A stretch of DNA of 64,000 nt from NCBI RefSeq assembly GCF_014641495.1, contig NZ_BMHV01000003.1:1-64000 (forward strand), given 5' to 3'. A program made the translations under genes and the position numbers. Positions 7,132 to 17,203 of the stretch are shown here, piece by piece (the stretch's first letter is position 1; each line of letters starts with the position of its first letter). This DNA comes from Terasakiella brassicae (lineage in GTDB: Bacteria > Pseudomonadota > Alphaproteobacteria > Rhodospirillales > Terasakiellaceae). A model generated the notes under the pieces. It searched no databases. It was not told the DNA's origin and saw only the letters and a list, made by a program, of their open reading frames with translations.

Positions 7132-8783
7132 CGGGCGGCGTCCTCGTTATCCGGGGCAGGGGAGTAGTCTGCGTTGTATGCTTTTAAGTATATGCTGAAA
7201 CGGCTCCCTTCGCCCAAGGTGCTTTCCACTTTGATTTCCCCGCCCATCAGTTCAAGGTTTTTTTGAACGATTGCCAAGCCAACACCTGTGCCTTCAACGT
7301 GCGTGGTGGTTTCTTTGACCCTGCGAAACGGTTCGAAGATGTGAGGGAGATCAGCTTCGGGGATGCCTTTGCCGTTATCTTCGACATAAAGTTCAATATA
7401 TTGATTGTCGGTGGTCCGGCAACCAAATCTGACATAACCATCGTCATTGCCGTATTTAATCGCATTACTGACCAGATTAAGCAAAACCTGTTTCAATTTG
7501 CTGCGATCTACATAGACATAAAGGTCTGTTTCGGGATGTCCGCTCAGGCTGATATGACGTGCGCCTGCGATAGGTTCGACAATATCAAAACATTCTTTAA
7601 ACACGTCACGGGGTTGAAAAATTTCGGGCTGGTAAACGGCGCGACCACTTTCAATGCGGGCAAGATCCAGTACATCGTTGACAATATCAAGCAGCATCCG
7701 CCCGGAATCAACGATCTGGGTAATCCATGCCTTTTGTTTCGCTGTCAGGTTTTGATCTTTATTCAACCCAAGCATTTGGGCAAATCCTAAAATTCCATTC
7801 AGGGGCGTTCGCAATTCGTGTGACATACTGGATAGGAAAGTTGATTTTGCGCGGTTGGCTTGTTCGGATTTCTCCGCCTTTTCCATGATTTCAACGGTCT
7901 GGCGCCGAACCTGCTCTTCCAGCCTTTTGTTGAAGCTTGCAAGCTCAGTATTGGCCCGTTCCAAATCGCGATTAAGTTTTTGGGATTGTATAGATTTACG
8001 TTGAATAACGCTGAGGAGATAGATCAACGACAAAATGGTAATCAGAAAAGGCAGAAGGTTCCAAATCAAGTCGATGAAAGAATAGCCTTTGGGGGTGAAA
8101 TAAAGGGGGAAGCTGGACTGGCTTGCATCATCAAGCACATCAAATTTTATTTGATCTGGGTTTGGCTGTAGGGAAAGGTTTGTAACTGCAAAATTCTTCG
8201 AGATTTTGGCGAGATCAGTGGGGGTTATTGCTTTCAGTAGGACCAGGTAGCCTTTTTCGTCTTCTGTTCGGGAACCTGTGGCCGATTCACGGGTAAGCGC
8301 GCTGGTCGCAACGAGATAAACGCTCTCTTTATTTTGAAAGTAAAAGCCGCTGGCTTGTGGGGAATTTCGTTTTTGCGAGACGGTTTGCACCACCGCTGTT
8401 CTAAATACCGGATGACTTGTCAATGTGTTGGTTAATTCTGAATGAGCTGAACCGAAGGTGAAAATCAAGTTGTGTTGACCATCAAACAACAGCGTATGAT
8501 ATAAGCCAAACGTATCTAAAAGATATTGTCCAATATTGCCATCGGCCCATTGTCGGTCTCGCGCGATGAGAGCTTTGTCAATTGTATCGTCCCAATAGCT
8601 ATTGTCGTAGGCGGTTCGTTTCAGGTTCTCTAGTTGCTCATGAATGAGAACGATAACCATCTGTATTTTATGGGAAAGATCATTATTCTTTGTTTTATTA
8701 TAAGATAAGCCCCCGTAGATAATCGAGGCCAGAGTTGCGAGAACAGCAACCAAATAGGCAATTTTAATTTCCCGATTTTTCAT
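7128..8783 (-). CDS. CHASE4-domain membrane sensor histidine kinase
   Basis: The protein has 551 residues. A first membrane helix lies at about 8-25, followed by a periplasmic CHASE4-like domain (YDNSYWDDTIDKALIARD near 59-76) and a second helix at about 237-258. A coiled coil follows, then HisKA with His322 in SHELRTPLNGILGF, and HATPase_c with NLVSNAIKYG, DNGKGIP and GTGVGLAIV boxes. There is no receiver domain and no response regulator gene next to it, so its partner is elsewhere. Its stop codon overlaps the convergent upstream gene's stop in a shared TTAA at 7128-7131. The ligand is unknown. Confidence 0.9.
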   Translation of the reverse strand: MKNREIKIAYLVAVLATLASIIYGGLSYNKTKNNDLSHKIQMVIVLIHEQLENLKRTAYDNSYWDDTIDKALIARDRQWADGNIGQYLLDTFGLYHTLLFDGQHNLIFTFGSAHSELTNTLTSHPVFRTAVVQTVSQKRNSPQASGFYFQNKESVYLVATSALTRESATGSRTEDEKGYLVLLKAITPTDLAKISKNFAVTNLSLQPNPDQIKFDVLDDASQSSFPLYFTPKGYSFIDLIWNLLPFLITILSLIYLLSVIQRKSIQSQKLNRDLERANTELASFNKRLEEQVRRQTVEIMEKAEKSEQANRAKSTFLSSMSHELRTPLNGILGFAQMLGLNKDQNLTAKQKAWITQIVDSGRMLLDIVNDVLDLARIESGRAVYQPEIFQPRDVFKECFDIVEPIAGARHISLSGHPETDLYVYVDRSKLKQVLLNLVSNAIKYGNDDGYVRFGCRTTDNQYIELYVEDNGKGIPEADLPHIFEPFRRVKETTTHVEGTGVGLAIVQKNLELMGGEIKVESTLGEGSRFSIYLKAYNADYSPAPDNEDAAR

Positions 8784-8873
8784 CGCAGATCCATGAAATT
8801 TTGAGTTTTAATTATTCTTACACAGATATAGCCTCTTATAAAGGAATAGAGCCCTAATATCTGTCAATTTCAA

Positions 8874-8907
8874 GCAAAAAAACTGCAAGACTTTCGCCTT
8901 GCAGTTT
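8874..8907 (-). terminator. Intrinsic terminator after the DUF2892 gene
   Basis: On the minus strand a ten-base stem (AAACTGCAAG at 8898-8907 with CTTGCAGTTT at 8880-8889) closes an eight-base loop and is followed by a T tract (8874-8880). It lies about 70 bases after the stop of the DUF2892 gene. Confidence 0.7.
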
Positions 8908-8976
8908 CTTGTGTTTGATCTTTACGGTTTGAGGGGGCAGTAAAAATCAGAACTCTTTTTGCTGGATCAAAAATTC

Positions 8977-9177
8977 TTAATCAGAGATTTTGCAAGTTTT
9001 AATTCCGAACAATGTGTAAGCCGGGCACCAACCGAGCAATGCGGTTACCAGCGGGACAATACCGATGAAACCAAGATAGTTATAACCGGTTTCCGGACCG
9101 ACCAGTGCAAATGCCAAGAGGCCAATGCCAGCAATAATGCGAATGATACGGTCGATAGAACCAACGTTTTTGTTCAT
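8977..9177 (-). CDS. YgaP-type DUF2892 inner membrane protein
   Basis: The 66-residue protein begins MNKNVGSIDRIIRIIAGI, the classic DUF2892 opening, and has two membrane helices separated by a short turn (GPETGYNYLGFIGIVPLVTALLGWCPAY). The ATG at 9177 is chosen over a TTG at 9192 because GGGAG lies eight bases upstream and the family starts at this Met. DUF2892 domains are often linked to rhodanese or sulfur metabolism. It is downstream of a same-strand Crp/Fnr regulator, which may control it. Confidence 0.8.
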   Translation of the reverse strand: MNKNVGSIDRIIRIIAGIGLLAFALVGPETGYNYLGFIGIVPLVTALLGWCPAYTLFGIKTCKISD

Positions 9178-9254
9178 GTAATCTACTCCCAACAGAATAT
9201 GTAATTGTCATCTCTGGGGATACATTAACAAAGGTGAATAAAGTGTTCTGTAAC

Positions 9255-9971
9255 TTAGTCACAATGGTGTGAAATAAAGCTTTTAAGGTCTTCCGGCTTT
9301 TTCACAATCAGTTTGCCACGGTGTAGTTCGATCCAGCCTTTTTTTTCAAATTCTTTCAGTTGGCGACTGATGACTTCACGGGCGGAACCAAGTTCGACGG
9401 CGAGATCGTAATGGGTTTTTTTGACAACCCCATTGCTGTCTTTATGCCGGGCTATAAATTGTGCCAGTCTGACATCAATACGTTTAAAGGCGACTTCTTC
9501 AACAAGCAGAACCAGACTTGAAATACGCTGGCCATAGCTTGCAAAAACCAAATCCCGAAACCCGTTACTGGTTGCCAGGAATTCTTGAAACGCACGTGCG
9601 GGCAGGGCGATTGCCGTTGTCTTTTCTTCGGTCAGGGCTTCTGCATTATAGGCTTCATGGGAAAGCAGGCAGGCTGTTGTCAGAACACAAGTCTGCCCGC
9701 TTTCCACGCGATAAAGAACAATTTCACGCCCATTGTCACCAACCATTTGGACACGCACACTGCCATCAATGACAAGCAGGAATGCCCCGCATTCATCACC
9801 GGGGGAAAAAAGTTTGGTGTGAGAGGGAACTTCAACAAGTTGCGCGTCTGTCTCAAGGCGTCTTTTTTCGTCAGCCGTAAGCTGATTTAGAAAGGGCAAT
9901 TGTTCTATCCAGTCCGCGAGAGTCATATTTTTGAACGCATATTGTTGAAAGGACGAATATGGACTGATCAT
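9255..9971 (-). CDS. Crp/Fnr-family transcriptional regulator
   Basis: The protein has 238 residues with an N-terminal cyclic-nucleotide-like sensor domain (about 25-145) and a C-terminal helix-turn-helix (about 165-225: YDLAVELGSAREVISRQLKEFEKKG). It lacks the N-terminal cysteine cluster of FNR. It has two cysteines in the sensor part (GQTCVLTTACLLSHE, about 93-107) in place of a typical cNMP phosphate cassette, so a redox, sulfur or metal input is more likely than cAMP. The start is uncertain: an internal Met at residue 16 (9926) is possible, and neither start has a clear ribosome binding site. Confidence 0.85.
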   Translation of the reverse strand: MISPYSSFQQYAFKNMTLADWIEQLPFLNQLTADEKRRLETDAQLVEVPSHTKLFSPGDECGAFLLVIDGSVRVQMVGDNGREIVLYRVESGQTCVLTTACLLSHEAYNAEALTEEKTTAIALPARAFQEFLATSNGFRDLVFASYGQRISSLVLLVEEVAFKRIDVRLAQFIARHKDSNGVVKKTHYDLAVELGSAREVISRQLKEFEKKGWIELHRGKLIVKKPEDLKSFISHHCD

Positions 9972-10119
9972 ATTTTATGAAACGTAGGGAAGCTACTGAT
10001 TTTTGAAACGGTATGTGGGGGGGGGAAGGAAAAGGGGGCTAAATCCCTGTCCTTTTGTTTTTATGAAAAATACCGTAAATTAAATGTATCTATAGCGGGG
10101 GAAGGAGACAAAGGGGCGC

Positions 10120-11136
10120 ATGCGTTTATTTTTGTTGTTTGTTCTTGGTGGGATATTCTTTTTTAAGGGACCCGTTTCTTATGCGTCTACCTTGGATGAT
10201 GTGCGCGAACGCGATTACCTTATTTGTGGCGTAGATGAACAAAATTACGGCTTTGCCTATGTGGATGAACACGGACGCTGGGTCGGGTTTGAGGTTGATT
10301 TCTGCCGGGCGCTGGCGGTTGCCGTTTTAGGAAGTGCCGAGAAAGTTCAGTTTATTTCCCTGAATGCCCAAACCCGTTTCAGTGCACTGAGTGCGCAACA
10401 AATTGATATTCTTTTGCGTTCGACAACATGGACTTATACGCGTGATATTGCTTATGGTGTGGATTATCCCGGTGTGACATATTATGACCAATTGGGAATT
10501 CTCGCCCATAAATCAATTGGTTATACAGCATTTTCTGAGGTTGAGGAGGCCACCTTGTGTGTGGCAAACGGGACGACAACGTTGGAAAGCGTTCAGGAGT
10601 ATGTCCATAGCTCCGGACGTAAGATCAAGATCAAAGTGTTTAATTCCCGTGAGGGGTTGAGCAATTTTTTCTTTTCCGGTCAATGTGATCTTTATGCGGC
10701 GGATCGTTCGGCACTTCAGGCGATTCTTACTTTTTCTGCGCCCAATCCAAACGATTATGTTTTGTTGCAGGCAACGCTTTCTAAGGAGCCTTTGGGGCCG
10801 GTAGTGCGTGATGATGACCGTGAATGGTACGATATCGTCAAATGGCTTGTTTATGGATTAATCGAAGCCGAGGAACGCGGTGTAACGCGCCGCAATGTGG
10901 AAGAGATGCGGCGCTTAAATAATCATGCGGTTCGTTTTATGCTGGGGGGCGAAAGTGGTTTTGGCAAAGCCCTGCGCTTACCGGATAGCTGGTTATATGA
11001 CGTTATTCGCGCACAAGGCAATTACGGCGAAATTTTCGAACGCAACCTTGGCAGTGGCAGCCAATTGAAAATAGAACGCGGCTTGAACAATTTGTGGCAA
11101 AAGGGCGGGTTGATGTATGCCATGCCGATCCGTTAA
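10120..11136 (+). CDS. Amino-acid ABC transporter solute-binding protein, AapJ-like
   Basis: The 338-residue protein has an N-terminal signal peptide (cleavage near SYAS, residue 23) and the family-3 solute-binding fold. LICGVDEQNYGFAYVDEHGRW is followed by GFEVDFCRALAVAVLG, the pattern of general L-amino acid binding proteins (AapJ/BztA). The C-terminal NYGEIFERNLGSGSQLKIERG is also typical of that group. No permease or ATPase genes are adjacent, so it is an orphan that may serve a transporter encoded elsewhere or have a sensory role. A GGGGAAGGAGAC ribosome binding site precedes the ATG. Confidence 0.85.
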   Translation: MRLFLLFVLGGIFFFKGPVSYASTLDDVRERDYLICGVDEQNYGFAYVDEHGRWVGFEVDFCRALAVAVLGSAEKVQFISLNAQTRFSALSAQQIDILLRSTTWTYTRDIAYGVDYPGVTYYDQLGILAHKSIGYTAFSEVEEATLCVANGTTTLESVQEYVHSSGRKIKIKVFNSREGLSNFFFSGQCDLYAADRSALQAILTFSAPNPNDYVLLQATLSKEPLGPVVRDDDREWYDIVKWLVYGLIEAEERGVTRRNVEEMRRLNNHAVRFMLGGESGFGKALRLPDSWLYDVIRAQGNYGEIFERNLGSGSQLKIERGLNNLWQKGGLMYAMPIR

Positions 11137-11142
11137 CGCCGT

Positions 11143-11502
11143 TTATTTAAACGCATGCCAAAGATACTGGACAATAGCCTTGGCATCGTCTTCGGAAATA
11201 TTATCGCGTTTTTCAAACGAGGGCATATCGGTATGAATGTTCTCGCCGCCTTCGCGAATGGTCCACATCAGATATTCATCCGATATGATCTTACCTTGCA
11301 TGGCTTGTAACAAGTTTGCCGGCGGTGGTGACATATTTCCGGCAGCCGGGCCGTTCCCATCGCCTTCTGCGCCATGACATTCGGCGCAGAACTGCATATA
11401 TAACTGTTCGCCTTTTTCAGTCAAATGACCGTGGGCGAAGGCATTGCCGGTGAAGGTAAGAAAGGCGGCGAGGTATGCGCCACCTTTTAGAAACTTAGCC
11501 AT
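11143..11502 (-). CDS. Periplasmic class I cytochrome c
   Basis: The 119-residue protein has a signal peptide ([19 protein letters not shown], then NAFA) and one haem-binding CAECH motif. A downstream Met in the region [25 protein letters not shown] is the probable distal haem ligand. The ATG at 11502 is preferred over upstream codons because it starts the signal peptide; it overlaps the end of secA by eight bases. Its redox partner is unknown. The overlap suggests it is transcribed with secA. Confidence 0.85.
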   Translation of the reverse strand: MAKFLKGGAYLAAFLTFTGNAFAHGHLTEKGEQLYMQFCAECHGAEGDGNGPAAGNMSPPPANLLQAMQGKIISDEYLMWTIREGGENIHTDMPSFEKRDNISEDDAKAIVQYLWHAFK

Positions 11503-14203
11503 GACAGTGTTTGAACTTCTTGCCGGAACCGCAAGGACAAGCGGCGTTTCGGGCAACTTTCCCCCATGTAGCTGGATCATTCGGGTCGATATTTTCAGAC
11601 GGTTTATTGGTGCGCACGGTTGCCGTACCATATTCCGGTGACTCCGGTTGCTGGTTCGCCATTGCCGGATCTTGGCGGCTTTCCGTCATTTGCTGATCTT
11701 CATGGCGGTTGAACGCTTCAAGCTCATCTTCAGGGGAGCCGACTTGCAGTTCCACATGTGCCAGCAGAGAAACAACACGGTCACGCAAAATAGAAAGCAT
11801 CTCTTCAAACAGGTTGAAGGCCTCGCGTTTATATTCATTCAGCGGGTCACGTTGTGCATAGGCACGCAAGCCAATACCTTGGCGCAGGTGATCAAGGGCC
11901 AGCAGGTGTTCTTTCCAAATAGTGTCAAGCAGCTGTAAAAGGACGCTTTTTTCAACAGAACGCCAGATGTCTTCGCCGTAATTTACGACCTTGGCCGCCA
12001 TTTTGCGATCCACTTCATCGGTGATGCGGTCACGGATTTCCTGATCGGCAACACCTTCTTCCTTGGCCCATTCCTTGACGGGCAGATCGATGTTGAAGAC
12101 GCGTGTGATTTCTTCGTGCAGTGAATCTGTGTCCCATTGTTCCGCATAGGCTTTTTCCGGGATACATTTGTCGACGATATCTTCGATCACATCATAACGC
12201 ATATCTTTAATCAGATCGGAAACGTCTTCGGTCGACATCATTTCTCGACGTTGTTCAAAGATCACTTTACGTTGATCATTCATAACATCGTCAAATTTAA
12301 GCAACTGTTTACGCATGTCGAAGTTTCGGGCCTCGACTTTCTGTTGCGCTTTTTCCAGTGCCTTGTTGATCCACGGGTGGACGATGGCTTCACCTTCTTC
12401 CAGACCGAGTTTTTTCAGCATGCCGTCCATACGTTCGGACCCGAAGATACGCATCAGGTCATCTTCCAGTGACAGGAAGAATTTAGAGGCACCGACATCG
12501 CCCTGGCGACCGGAACGACCACGCAACTGGTTGTCAATTCGGCGGCTTTCATGGCGTTCTGTGCCCAAGACGAACAAACCGCCTGCATCCAGTGCAACCT
12601 GTTTGGCCTCGGCAATTTCGCTTTTGAGACGTTCGATTTCAGCATCACTCGGGTTTTCACCCAGTTCTGTCTGAACGCGCATGTCCAGATTACCACCCAA
12701 CTGAATGTCCGTTCCGCGACCTGCCATGTTTGTGGCGATCGTTACGGCACCGGGAACCCCGGCTTGGGCCACAATATAGGCTTCGCGCTCGTGTTGTTTG
12801 GCGTTGAGAACTTCGTGTTTGATTTTGCGCTTTTTCAAAGCCGCTGCCAGCTCTTCGGATTGTTCGATTGAAACTGTCCCGACGAGGATCGGCTGCTTGC
12901 GTTCAACGCATTCGACAATCTGTTCGATGATGGCATTAATTTTTTCGCCGCGTGTACGATAAACTTCGTCGTCATAATCCTTACGCGAAATAACGCGGTT
13001 GGTCGGCATATCCACGACTTCGAGCTTGTAAATCTCTGCAAATTCACCGGCTTCGGTCATGGCTGTCCCGGTCATGCCAGCCAGTTTCGGATAAAGTCGG
13101 AAGTAGTTCTGGAAGGTAACAGAGGCAAGCGTCTGATTTTCCTGTTGGACGGTAACTTTTTCCTTGGCTTCCAGAGCTTGATGCAGACCATCTGAATAAC
13201 GACGGCCTTCCATTGCACGACCTGTGAATTCGTCCACAATCATGACTTTGCCGTCTTTAACCAGATAATCCACGCCATTTTGGAAAATATGGTGGGCGCG
13301 TAAGGCAGAATTTACATGGTGAAGAAGCGAAACGTTGGTCAGATCGTAAAGACCGCCAGCTTCCAAAAGCCCGGCCTGACGCAAAAGTTCTTCTGCGGTT
13401 TCGACACCTTTTTCAGAAAGCGAGATTGACTTAACCTTCTCGTCTTTCTCGTAGTCGTCTTCTTGTAAATTCGGGATAATCGCATCGACCGCGCCATACA
13501 GGTCGGAACTGTCGTCGCTGGGGCCGGAAATGATCAACGGTGTACGTGCTTCATCGATCAGGATGGAGTCGACTTCATCGACGATGGCAAAATTAAAGGG
13601 ACGCTGAACCATGGTTTCCAGCGTGAATTTCATATTGTCGCGCAGATAGTCGAAGCCAAGTTCGTTGTTGGTCGCATAAGTGATGTCGCAAGCATAGGCA
13701 TCCTGACGTTCTTTGTCCCCCATTTCATTGAGGATACAAGATGTCGTCATACCGAGGAAATTATAGACCTTGCCCATCCATTCGGAGTCGCGTTTGGCCA
13801 GGTAATCGTTGACGGTCACAACGTGAACGCCTTTTCCATCCAGAGCATTCAGGTAAGCTGCCAACGTGGCAACCAGTGTTTTACCTTCGCCCGTGGCCAT
13901 TTCTGCGATTTGTCCCCGGTGCAGAACGATCCCGCCGAGAAGCTGTACATCATAATGGCGCTGTCCCAGTGTGCGTTTGGCGGCTTCGCGGACCGTGGCG
14001 AAGGCATCGACCAAAACGTCATCCAGTTTTTCACCGTTTGCGACACGTTCGCGCAGCCAGTCGGTGCGGGCACGAAGCGCGTCATCGCTTAAGGGTTCAA
14101 TCTCTGCCTCAAGTGCGTTGATATCATCGACGTATTTTTGCAGACCTTTAATGTAACGTTCATTTGCAGTGCCGAAGAGCTTGCGGGCAATAGCGCCAAA
14201 CAT
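11495..14203 (-). CDS. secA: Preprotein translocase ATPase SecA
   Basis: The 902-residue length is typical. It has the Walker A motif [13 protein letters not shown] near residue 102, the [19 protein letters not shown]-type motif, [13 protein letters not shown], and the C-terminal zinc-binding [14 protein letters not shown] that binds SecB and lipids. SecA drives post-translational export through SecYEG at the inner membrane. It is divergently transcribed from the periplasmic parvulin gene, an arrangement common in Alphaproteobacteria. Confidence 0.98.
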   Translation of the reverse strand: MFGAIARKLFGTANERYIKGLQKYVDDINALEAEIEPLSDDALRARTDWLRERVANGEKLDDVLVDAFATVREAAKRTLGQRHYDVQLLGGIVLHRGQIAEMATGEGKTLVATLAAYLNALDGKGVHVVTVNDYLAKRDSEWMGKVYNFLGMTTSCILNEMGDKERQDAYACDITYATNNELGFDYLRDNMKFTLETMVQRPFNFAIVDEVDSILIDEARTPLIISGPSDDSSDLYGAVDAIIPNLQEDDYEKDEKVKSISLSEKGVETAEELLRQAGLLEAGGLYDLTNVSLLHHVNSALRAHHIFQNGVDYLVKDGKVMIVDEFTGRAMEGRRYSDGLHQALEAKEKVTVQQENQTLASVTFQNYFRLYPKLAGMTGTAMTEAGEFAEIYKLEVVDMPTNRVISRKDYDDEVYRTRGEKINAIIEQIVECVERKQPILVGTVSIEQSEELAAALKKRKIKHEVLNAKQHEREAYIVAQAGVPGAVTIATNMAGRGTDIQLGGNLDMRVQTELGENPSDAEIERLKSEIAEAKQVALDAGGLFVLGTERHESRRIDNQLRGRSGRQGDVGASKFFLSLEDDLMRIFGSERMDGMLKKLGLEEGEAIVHPWINKALEKAQQKVEARNFDMRKQLLKFDDVMNDQRKVIFEQRREMMSTEDVSDLIKDMRYDVIEDIVDKCIPEKAYAEQWDTDSLHEEITRVFNIDLPVKEWAKEEGVADQEIRDRITDEVDRKMAAKVVNYGEDIWRSVEKSVLLQLLDTIWKEHLLALDHLRQGIGLRAYAQRDPLNEYKREAFNLFEEMLSILRDRVVSLLAHVELQVGSPEDELEAFNRHEDQQMTESRQDPAMANQQPESPEYGTATVRTNKPSENIDPNDPATWGKVARNAACPCGSGKKFKHCHG

Positions 14204-14425
14204 GAAAATCCCCTAGGAAAAATGGTGGAATACCGTTCACGACCGCACAGAGATAGAAGGAATGGGCTTCTCTGTCAATTGGACTTGGTCAAATATGGCG
14301 AAAATTGGGGCAAAAAAACGACCATGTTACAAACCTGTTACTTTTCTAGGCTGGACTAGTCCAATGGGATGTGCATTATGCCCGTTAGAGTTTTTTTATC
14401 TAACCTTTCTGGGGGTCTCAATTCC

Positions 14426-15274
14426 ATGCTGAAAACAACCTTTCGCAGTTTCGTTCTTGCTGGCGCACTGATCGTCGCTTTGCCTGCTTTTGCTGCAGAC
14501 AAGCCTGTTGCAGGCAATGACCGTGTCGTTGCCACTGTTAACGGTGCTGACATTTATTATTCCGAACTGTTGGAAGCACAGCGTGCGATGGGCGGTCAGG
14601 CACAGGCGATGCCGCTGAAAGTCATTCAAGGCTTGTTGGTCAATTCTATTGCGGATCGTAAACTGGTTGCGGCGACAGCCCGTATGGAAGGCATCCATAA
14701 AACAGACGAATTTAAAAAACGCATGCAAAGCATCGAAGAGCATGTGTTGCAGCGTCAGTATCTGATGGCTTATGCAGACAAAGCGGTCACGGATGAAAAA
14801 ATAAAAGCCAAATATGACGAAATGGTCAAATCCTTTAACCCGGAAAAGCAGGTTCATGCCCGTCATATTCTGGTGAAAACAGAAGATGAAGCCAAAGCTG
14901 TCATTAAGGAACTTGAAGGCGGGGCTGATTTTGCGGAATTGGCCAAAACTAAATCCACAGGCCCCAGCGGCCCGAACGGTGGCGACCTCGGTTTCTTTGG
15001 TGCAGGTCAAATGGTACCGGCATTTGAATTGGCGGCGTTTGATTTGAAAGAAGGCGATTTTTCTAAAAAACCTGTCAAAACGCAGTTTGGTTACCATGTG
15101 ATCAAGGCGGAAGCTTTCCGCGTTTCCGAGGCACCGAAACTGGAAGAAGTCGCAGACAAAATTAAAGGTGACCTCGCAAATGATGCGGTGACATCCTACA
15201 TCGAAGGCCTGCGTAAAAAAGCTGAAATCAAAATGTTTGACGAAGCTGGAAAAGAGATCAAAATGGACGAATAA
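14426..15274 (+). CDS. Periplasmic PpiC/parvulin-type peptidyl-prolyl isomerase
   Basis: The protein has 282 residues from the ATG at 14426. That start gives an immediate signal peptide (MLKTTFRSFVLAGALIVALP, then AFA) and has GGGGG upstream. After a SurA-like N-terminal helical region, the parvulin domain runs from about residue 134 to 235, starting VHARHILVKTEDEAKAV and containing GGDLGFFGAGQMVPAFE. It likely helps fold exported outer-membrane or periplasmic proteins. Its position opposite secA fits a role in secretion. Confidence 0.92.
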   Translation: MLKTTFRSFVLAGALIVALPAFAADKPVAGNDRVVATVNGADIYYSELLEAQRAMGGQAQAMPLKVIQGLLVNSIADRKLVAATARMEGIHKTDEFKKRMQSIEEHVLQRQYLMAYADKAVTDEKIKAKYDEMVKSFNPEKQVHARHILVKTEDEAKAVIKELEGGADFAELAKTKSTGPSGPNGGDLGFFGAGQMVPAFELAAFDLKEGDFSKKPVKTQFGYHVIKAEAFRVSEAPKLEEVADKIKGDLANDAVTSYIEGLRKKAEIKMFDEAGKEIKMDE

Positions 15275-15304
15275 TCCGTCCGGATAATTGAACAACGTCT
15301 CAAT

Positions 15305-15338
15305 CATCCCCGGTATTGCGCCGGGGATGCTTTATTTT
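15305..15338 (+). terminator. Intrinsic terminator after the parvulin gene
   Basis: A nine-base GC-rich stem (CATCCCCGG at 15305-15313 and CCGGGGATG at 15321-15329) with a seven-base loop is followed by CTTTATTTTA. It lies 30 bases after the stop and just before argJ. Confidence 0.8.
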
Positions 15339-15352
15339 AAAGGCATTGACAT

Positions 15353-16588
15353 ATGACTGACATTTCTCCTCTTGCGCCTAAACAGTTTCCTGAAATTTCC
15401 CCTGTCAGCGGTGTGCGTTTTGTGACCCGTGGGGTTGGGGTCAAATATAAAGACCGTACCGATTTAATGGTGGCGGAACTTGTTGAAGGCAGCAGCATTG
15501 CAGGTGTGTTTACAAAGTCACTGACCGCATCGGCCCCCGTTGATGCGTGTCGGGCAGCGTTGAAAGCAGGAAAAGGTCAGGCGCGATGTATGATCGTCAA
15601 TTCAGGAAATGCCAATGCCTTTACCGGTAAAAAGGGCAGTGCCTCGGTTGAGCGGATTGTGACGGCAGCCGCAGATGTGTTTAATTGCACACCGGAAGAA
15701 ATTTTCACAGCATCGACCGGGGTGATCGGTCAACCGTTGCCGGATAGCAAAATCACCAATGCCTTGGCGGAGATGAAGGATCATTTGGGCGAAGCGGATT
15801 TTGAAGCGGCGGCCAAGGCGATTATGACAACGGATACCTTCCCCAAGGCGGCATCTAAAACCGTTCAAATTAACGGAGTCGATGTGGTGATTTCCGGGAT
15901 TGCGAAAGGGTCCGGTATGATTGCACCGGATATGGCAACCATGTTGTCGTTTATCTTTACCGATGCGAAAATTGCCCCGGATGTGTTGCAGGCTGTCTTG
16001 CGCGATGCAACTGATAAATCCTTTAATGCGATTACGGTGGATAGCGATACATCGACCAGCGATACCGTTTTGTTTGCGGCGACCAATCAAGCTGCCCATG
16101 ATGAGATTACATCTTATGACGATGCTGCCTTGTCCGATTTCAAGGCAGCTTTTGAAGAATTGATGATCGATCTTGCCCAGCAAGTTGTGCGCGATGGCGA
16201 AGGGGCAAGTAAGTTTATTACTGTGACCGTGACTGGGGCTGAAAATGACAAGGCCGCGAAAACCATTGCGCTGGCAATTGCCAATTCACCGCTGGTTAAA
16301 ACAGCGATTGCCGGGGAAGATGCCAATTGGGGCCGTGTTGTGATGGCAGTGGGCAAGGCTGGCGAAAAAGCAGACCGCGATAAATTACAAATCTCGATGG
16401 GGGGTGTGATGATCGCGGGTGAAGGCGAGGCCGTCGACGATTATGACGAAGGTCCGGTTGCCGCCCATATGAAAGGTCAGGAAATCGACGTGTTGGTGGA
16501 TGTCGGGATTGCGACAGGCAAAGCCACGGTTTGGACCTGTGATTTGACGCATGGTTACATTACGATCAACGCAGATTATCGTTCCTGA
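15353..16588 (+). CDS. argJ: Bifunctional ornithine acetyltransferase / N-acetylglutamate synthase ArgJ
   Basis: The 411-residue length is standard. The autoproteolytic site is present in APDMATMLSFIFTDA, where cleavage before the Thr near residue 197 yields alpha and beta chains and the new N-terminal nucleophile. EDANWGRVVMAVGKAG near 322-337 is another family signature. It recycles acetyl groups between N-acetylornithine and glutamate in arginine synthesis. Its place between a parvulin gene and mutT is a familiar alphaproteobacterial order. Confidence 0.97.
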   Translation: MTDISPLAPKQFPEISPVSGVRFVTRGVGVKYKDRTDLMVAELVEGSSIAGVFTKSLTASAPVDACRAALKAGKGQARCMIVNSGNANAFTGKKGSASVERIVTAAADVFNCTPEEIFTASTGVIGQPLPDSKITNALAEMKDHLGEADFEAAAKAIMTTDTFPKAASKTVQINGVDVVISGIAKGSGMIAPDMATMLSFIFTDAKIAPDVLQAVLRDATDKSFNAITVDSDTSTSDTVLFAATNQAAHDEITSYDDAALSDFKAAFEELMIDLAQQVVRDGEGASKFITVTVTGAENDKAAKTIALAIANSPLVKTAIAGEDANWGRVVMAVGKAGEKADRDKLQISMGGVMIAGEGEAVDDYDEGPVAAHMKGQEIDVLVDVGIATGKATVWTCDLTHGYITINADYRS

Positions 16589-16618
16589 TTGATAAAAAAG
16601 AATAGCGGGTAAAATCAC

Positions 16619-17080
16619 ATGGCTTTGATTGAAGACGATGATATGGGCTGTTATGGCATGCAGGTCACCAAACATGGTTTGCCAGCCGTGTGGGTGTCTG
16701 CTGTTGCAATGGTCGATATAGACGGGCGTGTCTTGATGGCACAACGCCCGGAAGGTAAATCACTGGCCGGATTGTGGGAGTTCCCCGGCGGCAAGGTGGA
16801 AGAGGGCGAAACACCCGAAGCCACCTTGGTGCGTGAATTGCACGAAGAATTGGGGGTCGATATTTCTGAAAGCTGTTTGGCTCCCTTTACATTTGCGTCC
16901 CATTCCTATGATGATTTTCATCTGTTTATGCCGCTCTATCTCTGCCGCGTCTGGAAAGGGGAACCGCATGGAAAAGAAGGGCAAAAACTGAAATGGGTCT
17001 ATCCGCACAAGATGGTGGAGTTACCCATGCCGGCAGCGGATGTCCCCTTAATTGCCATGTTGCGTGATTTTCTGTCTTAG
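16619..17080 (+). CDS. mutT: MutT-type NUDIX hydrolase (8-oxo-dGTP diphosphatase-like)
   Basis: The 153-residue protein carries the complete Nudix box GGKVEEGETPEATLVRELHE followed by ELGV, which supplies the catalytic metal-binding glutamates. WVSAVAMVDIDGRVLMAQRP is a typical MutT beginning. It probably cleans oxidised nucleotides from the pool. The N terminus is a dozen residues longer than usual; a later Met (MQVTKHGLPAVW) is a possible alternative start, though GCGGGT precedes the one chosen. Confidence 0.9.
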   Translation: MALIEDDDMGCYGMQVTKHGLPAVWVSAVAMVDIDGRVLMAQRPEGKSLAGLWEFPGGKVEEGETPEATLVRELHEELGVDISESCLAPFTFASHSYDDFHLFMPLYLCRVWKGEPHGKEGQKLKWVYPHKMVELPMPAADVPLIAMLRDFLS

Positions 17081-17203
17081 CAAAAAAGCACAAACATTGG
17101 TCTTGCATCTGCGCGCGTAAAAGAGTAAACGTCTCGCTTCGCCCTGCCCGAAGCTGGCAAGGCTTTGAAACCTGCTCCTTGAATTTATATATACGGTGAT
17201 GTT

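Noticed and set aside
14396-15307. 303-codon minus-strand frame opposite the parvulin gene
   Set aside because: The parvulin gene on the plus strand has a signal peptide and family motifs. The antisense frame is Phe/Cys-rich and lacks support.
17081-17203. tRNA or small RNA gene between mutT and the inositol monophosphatase gene
   Set aside because: Short GC stretches are present, but no cloverleaf, terminator or promoter pair was found.
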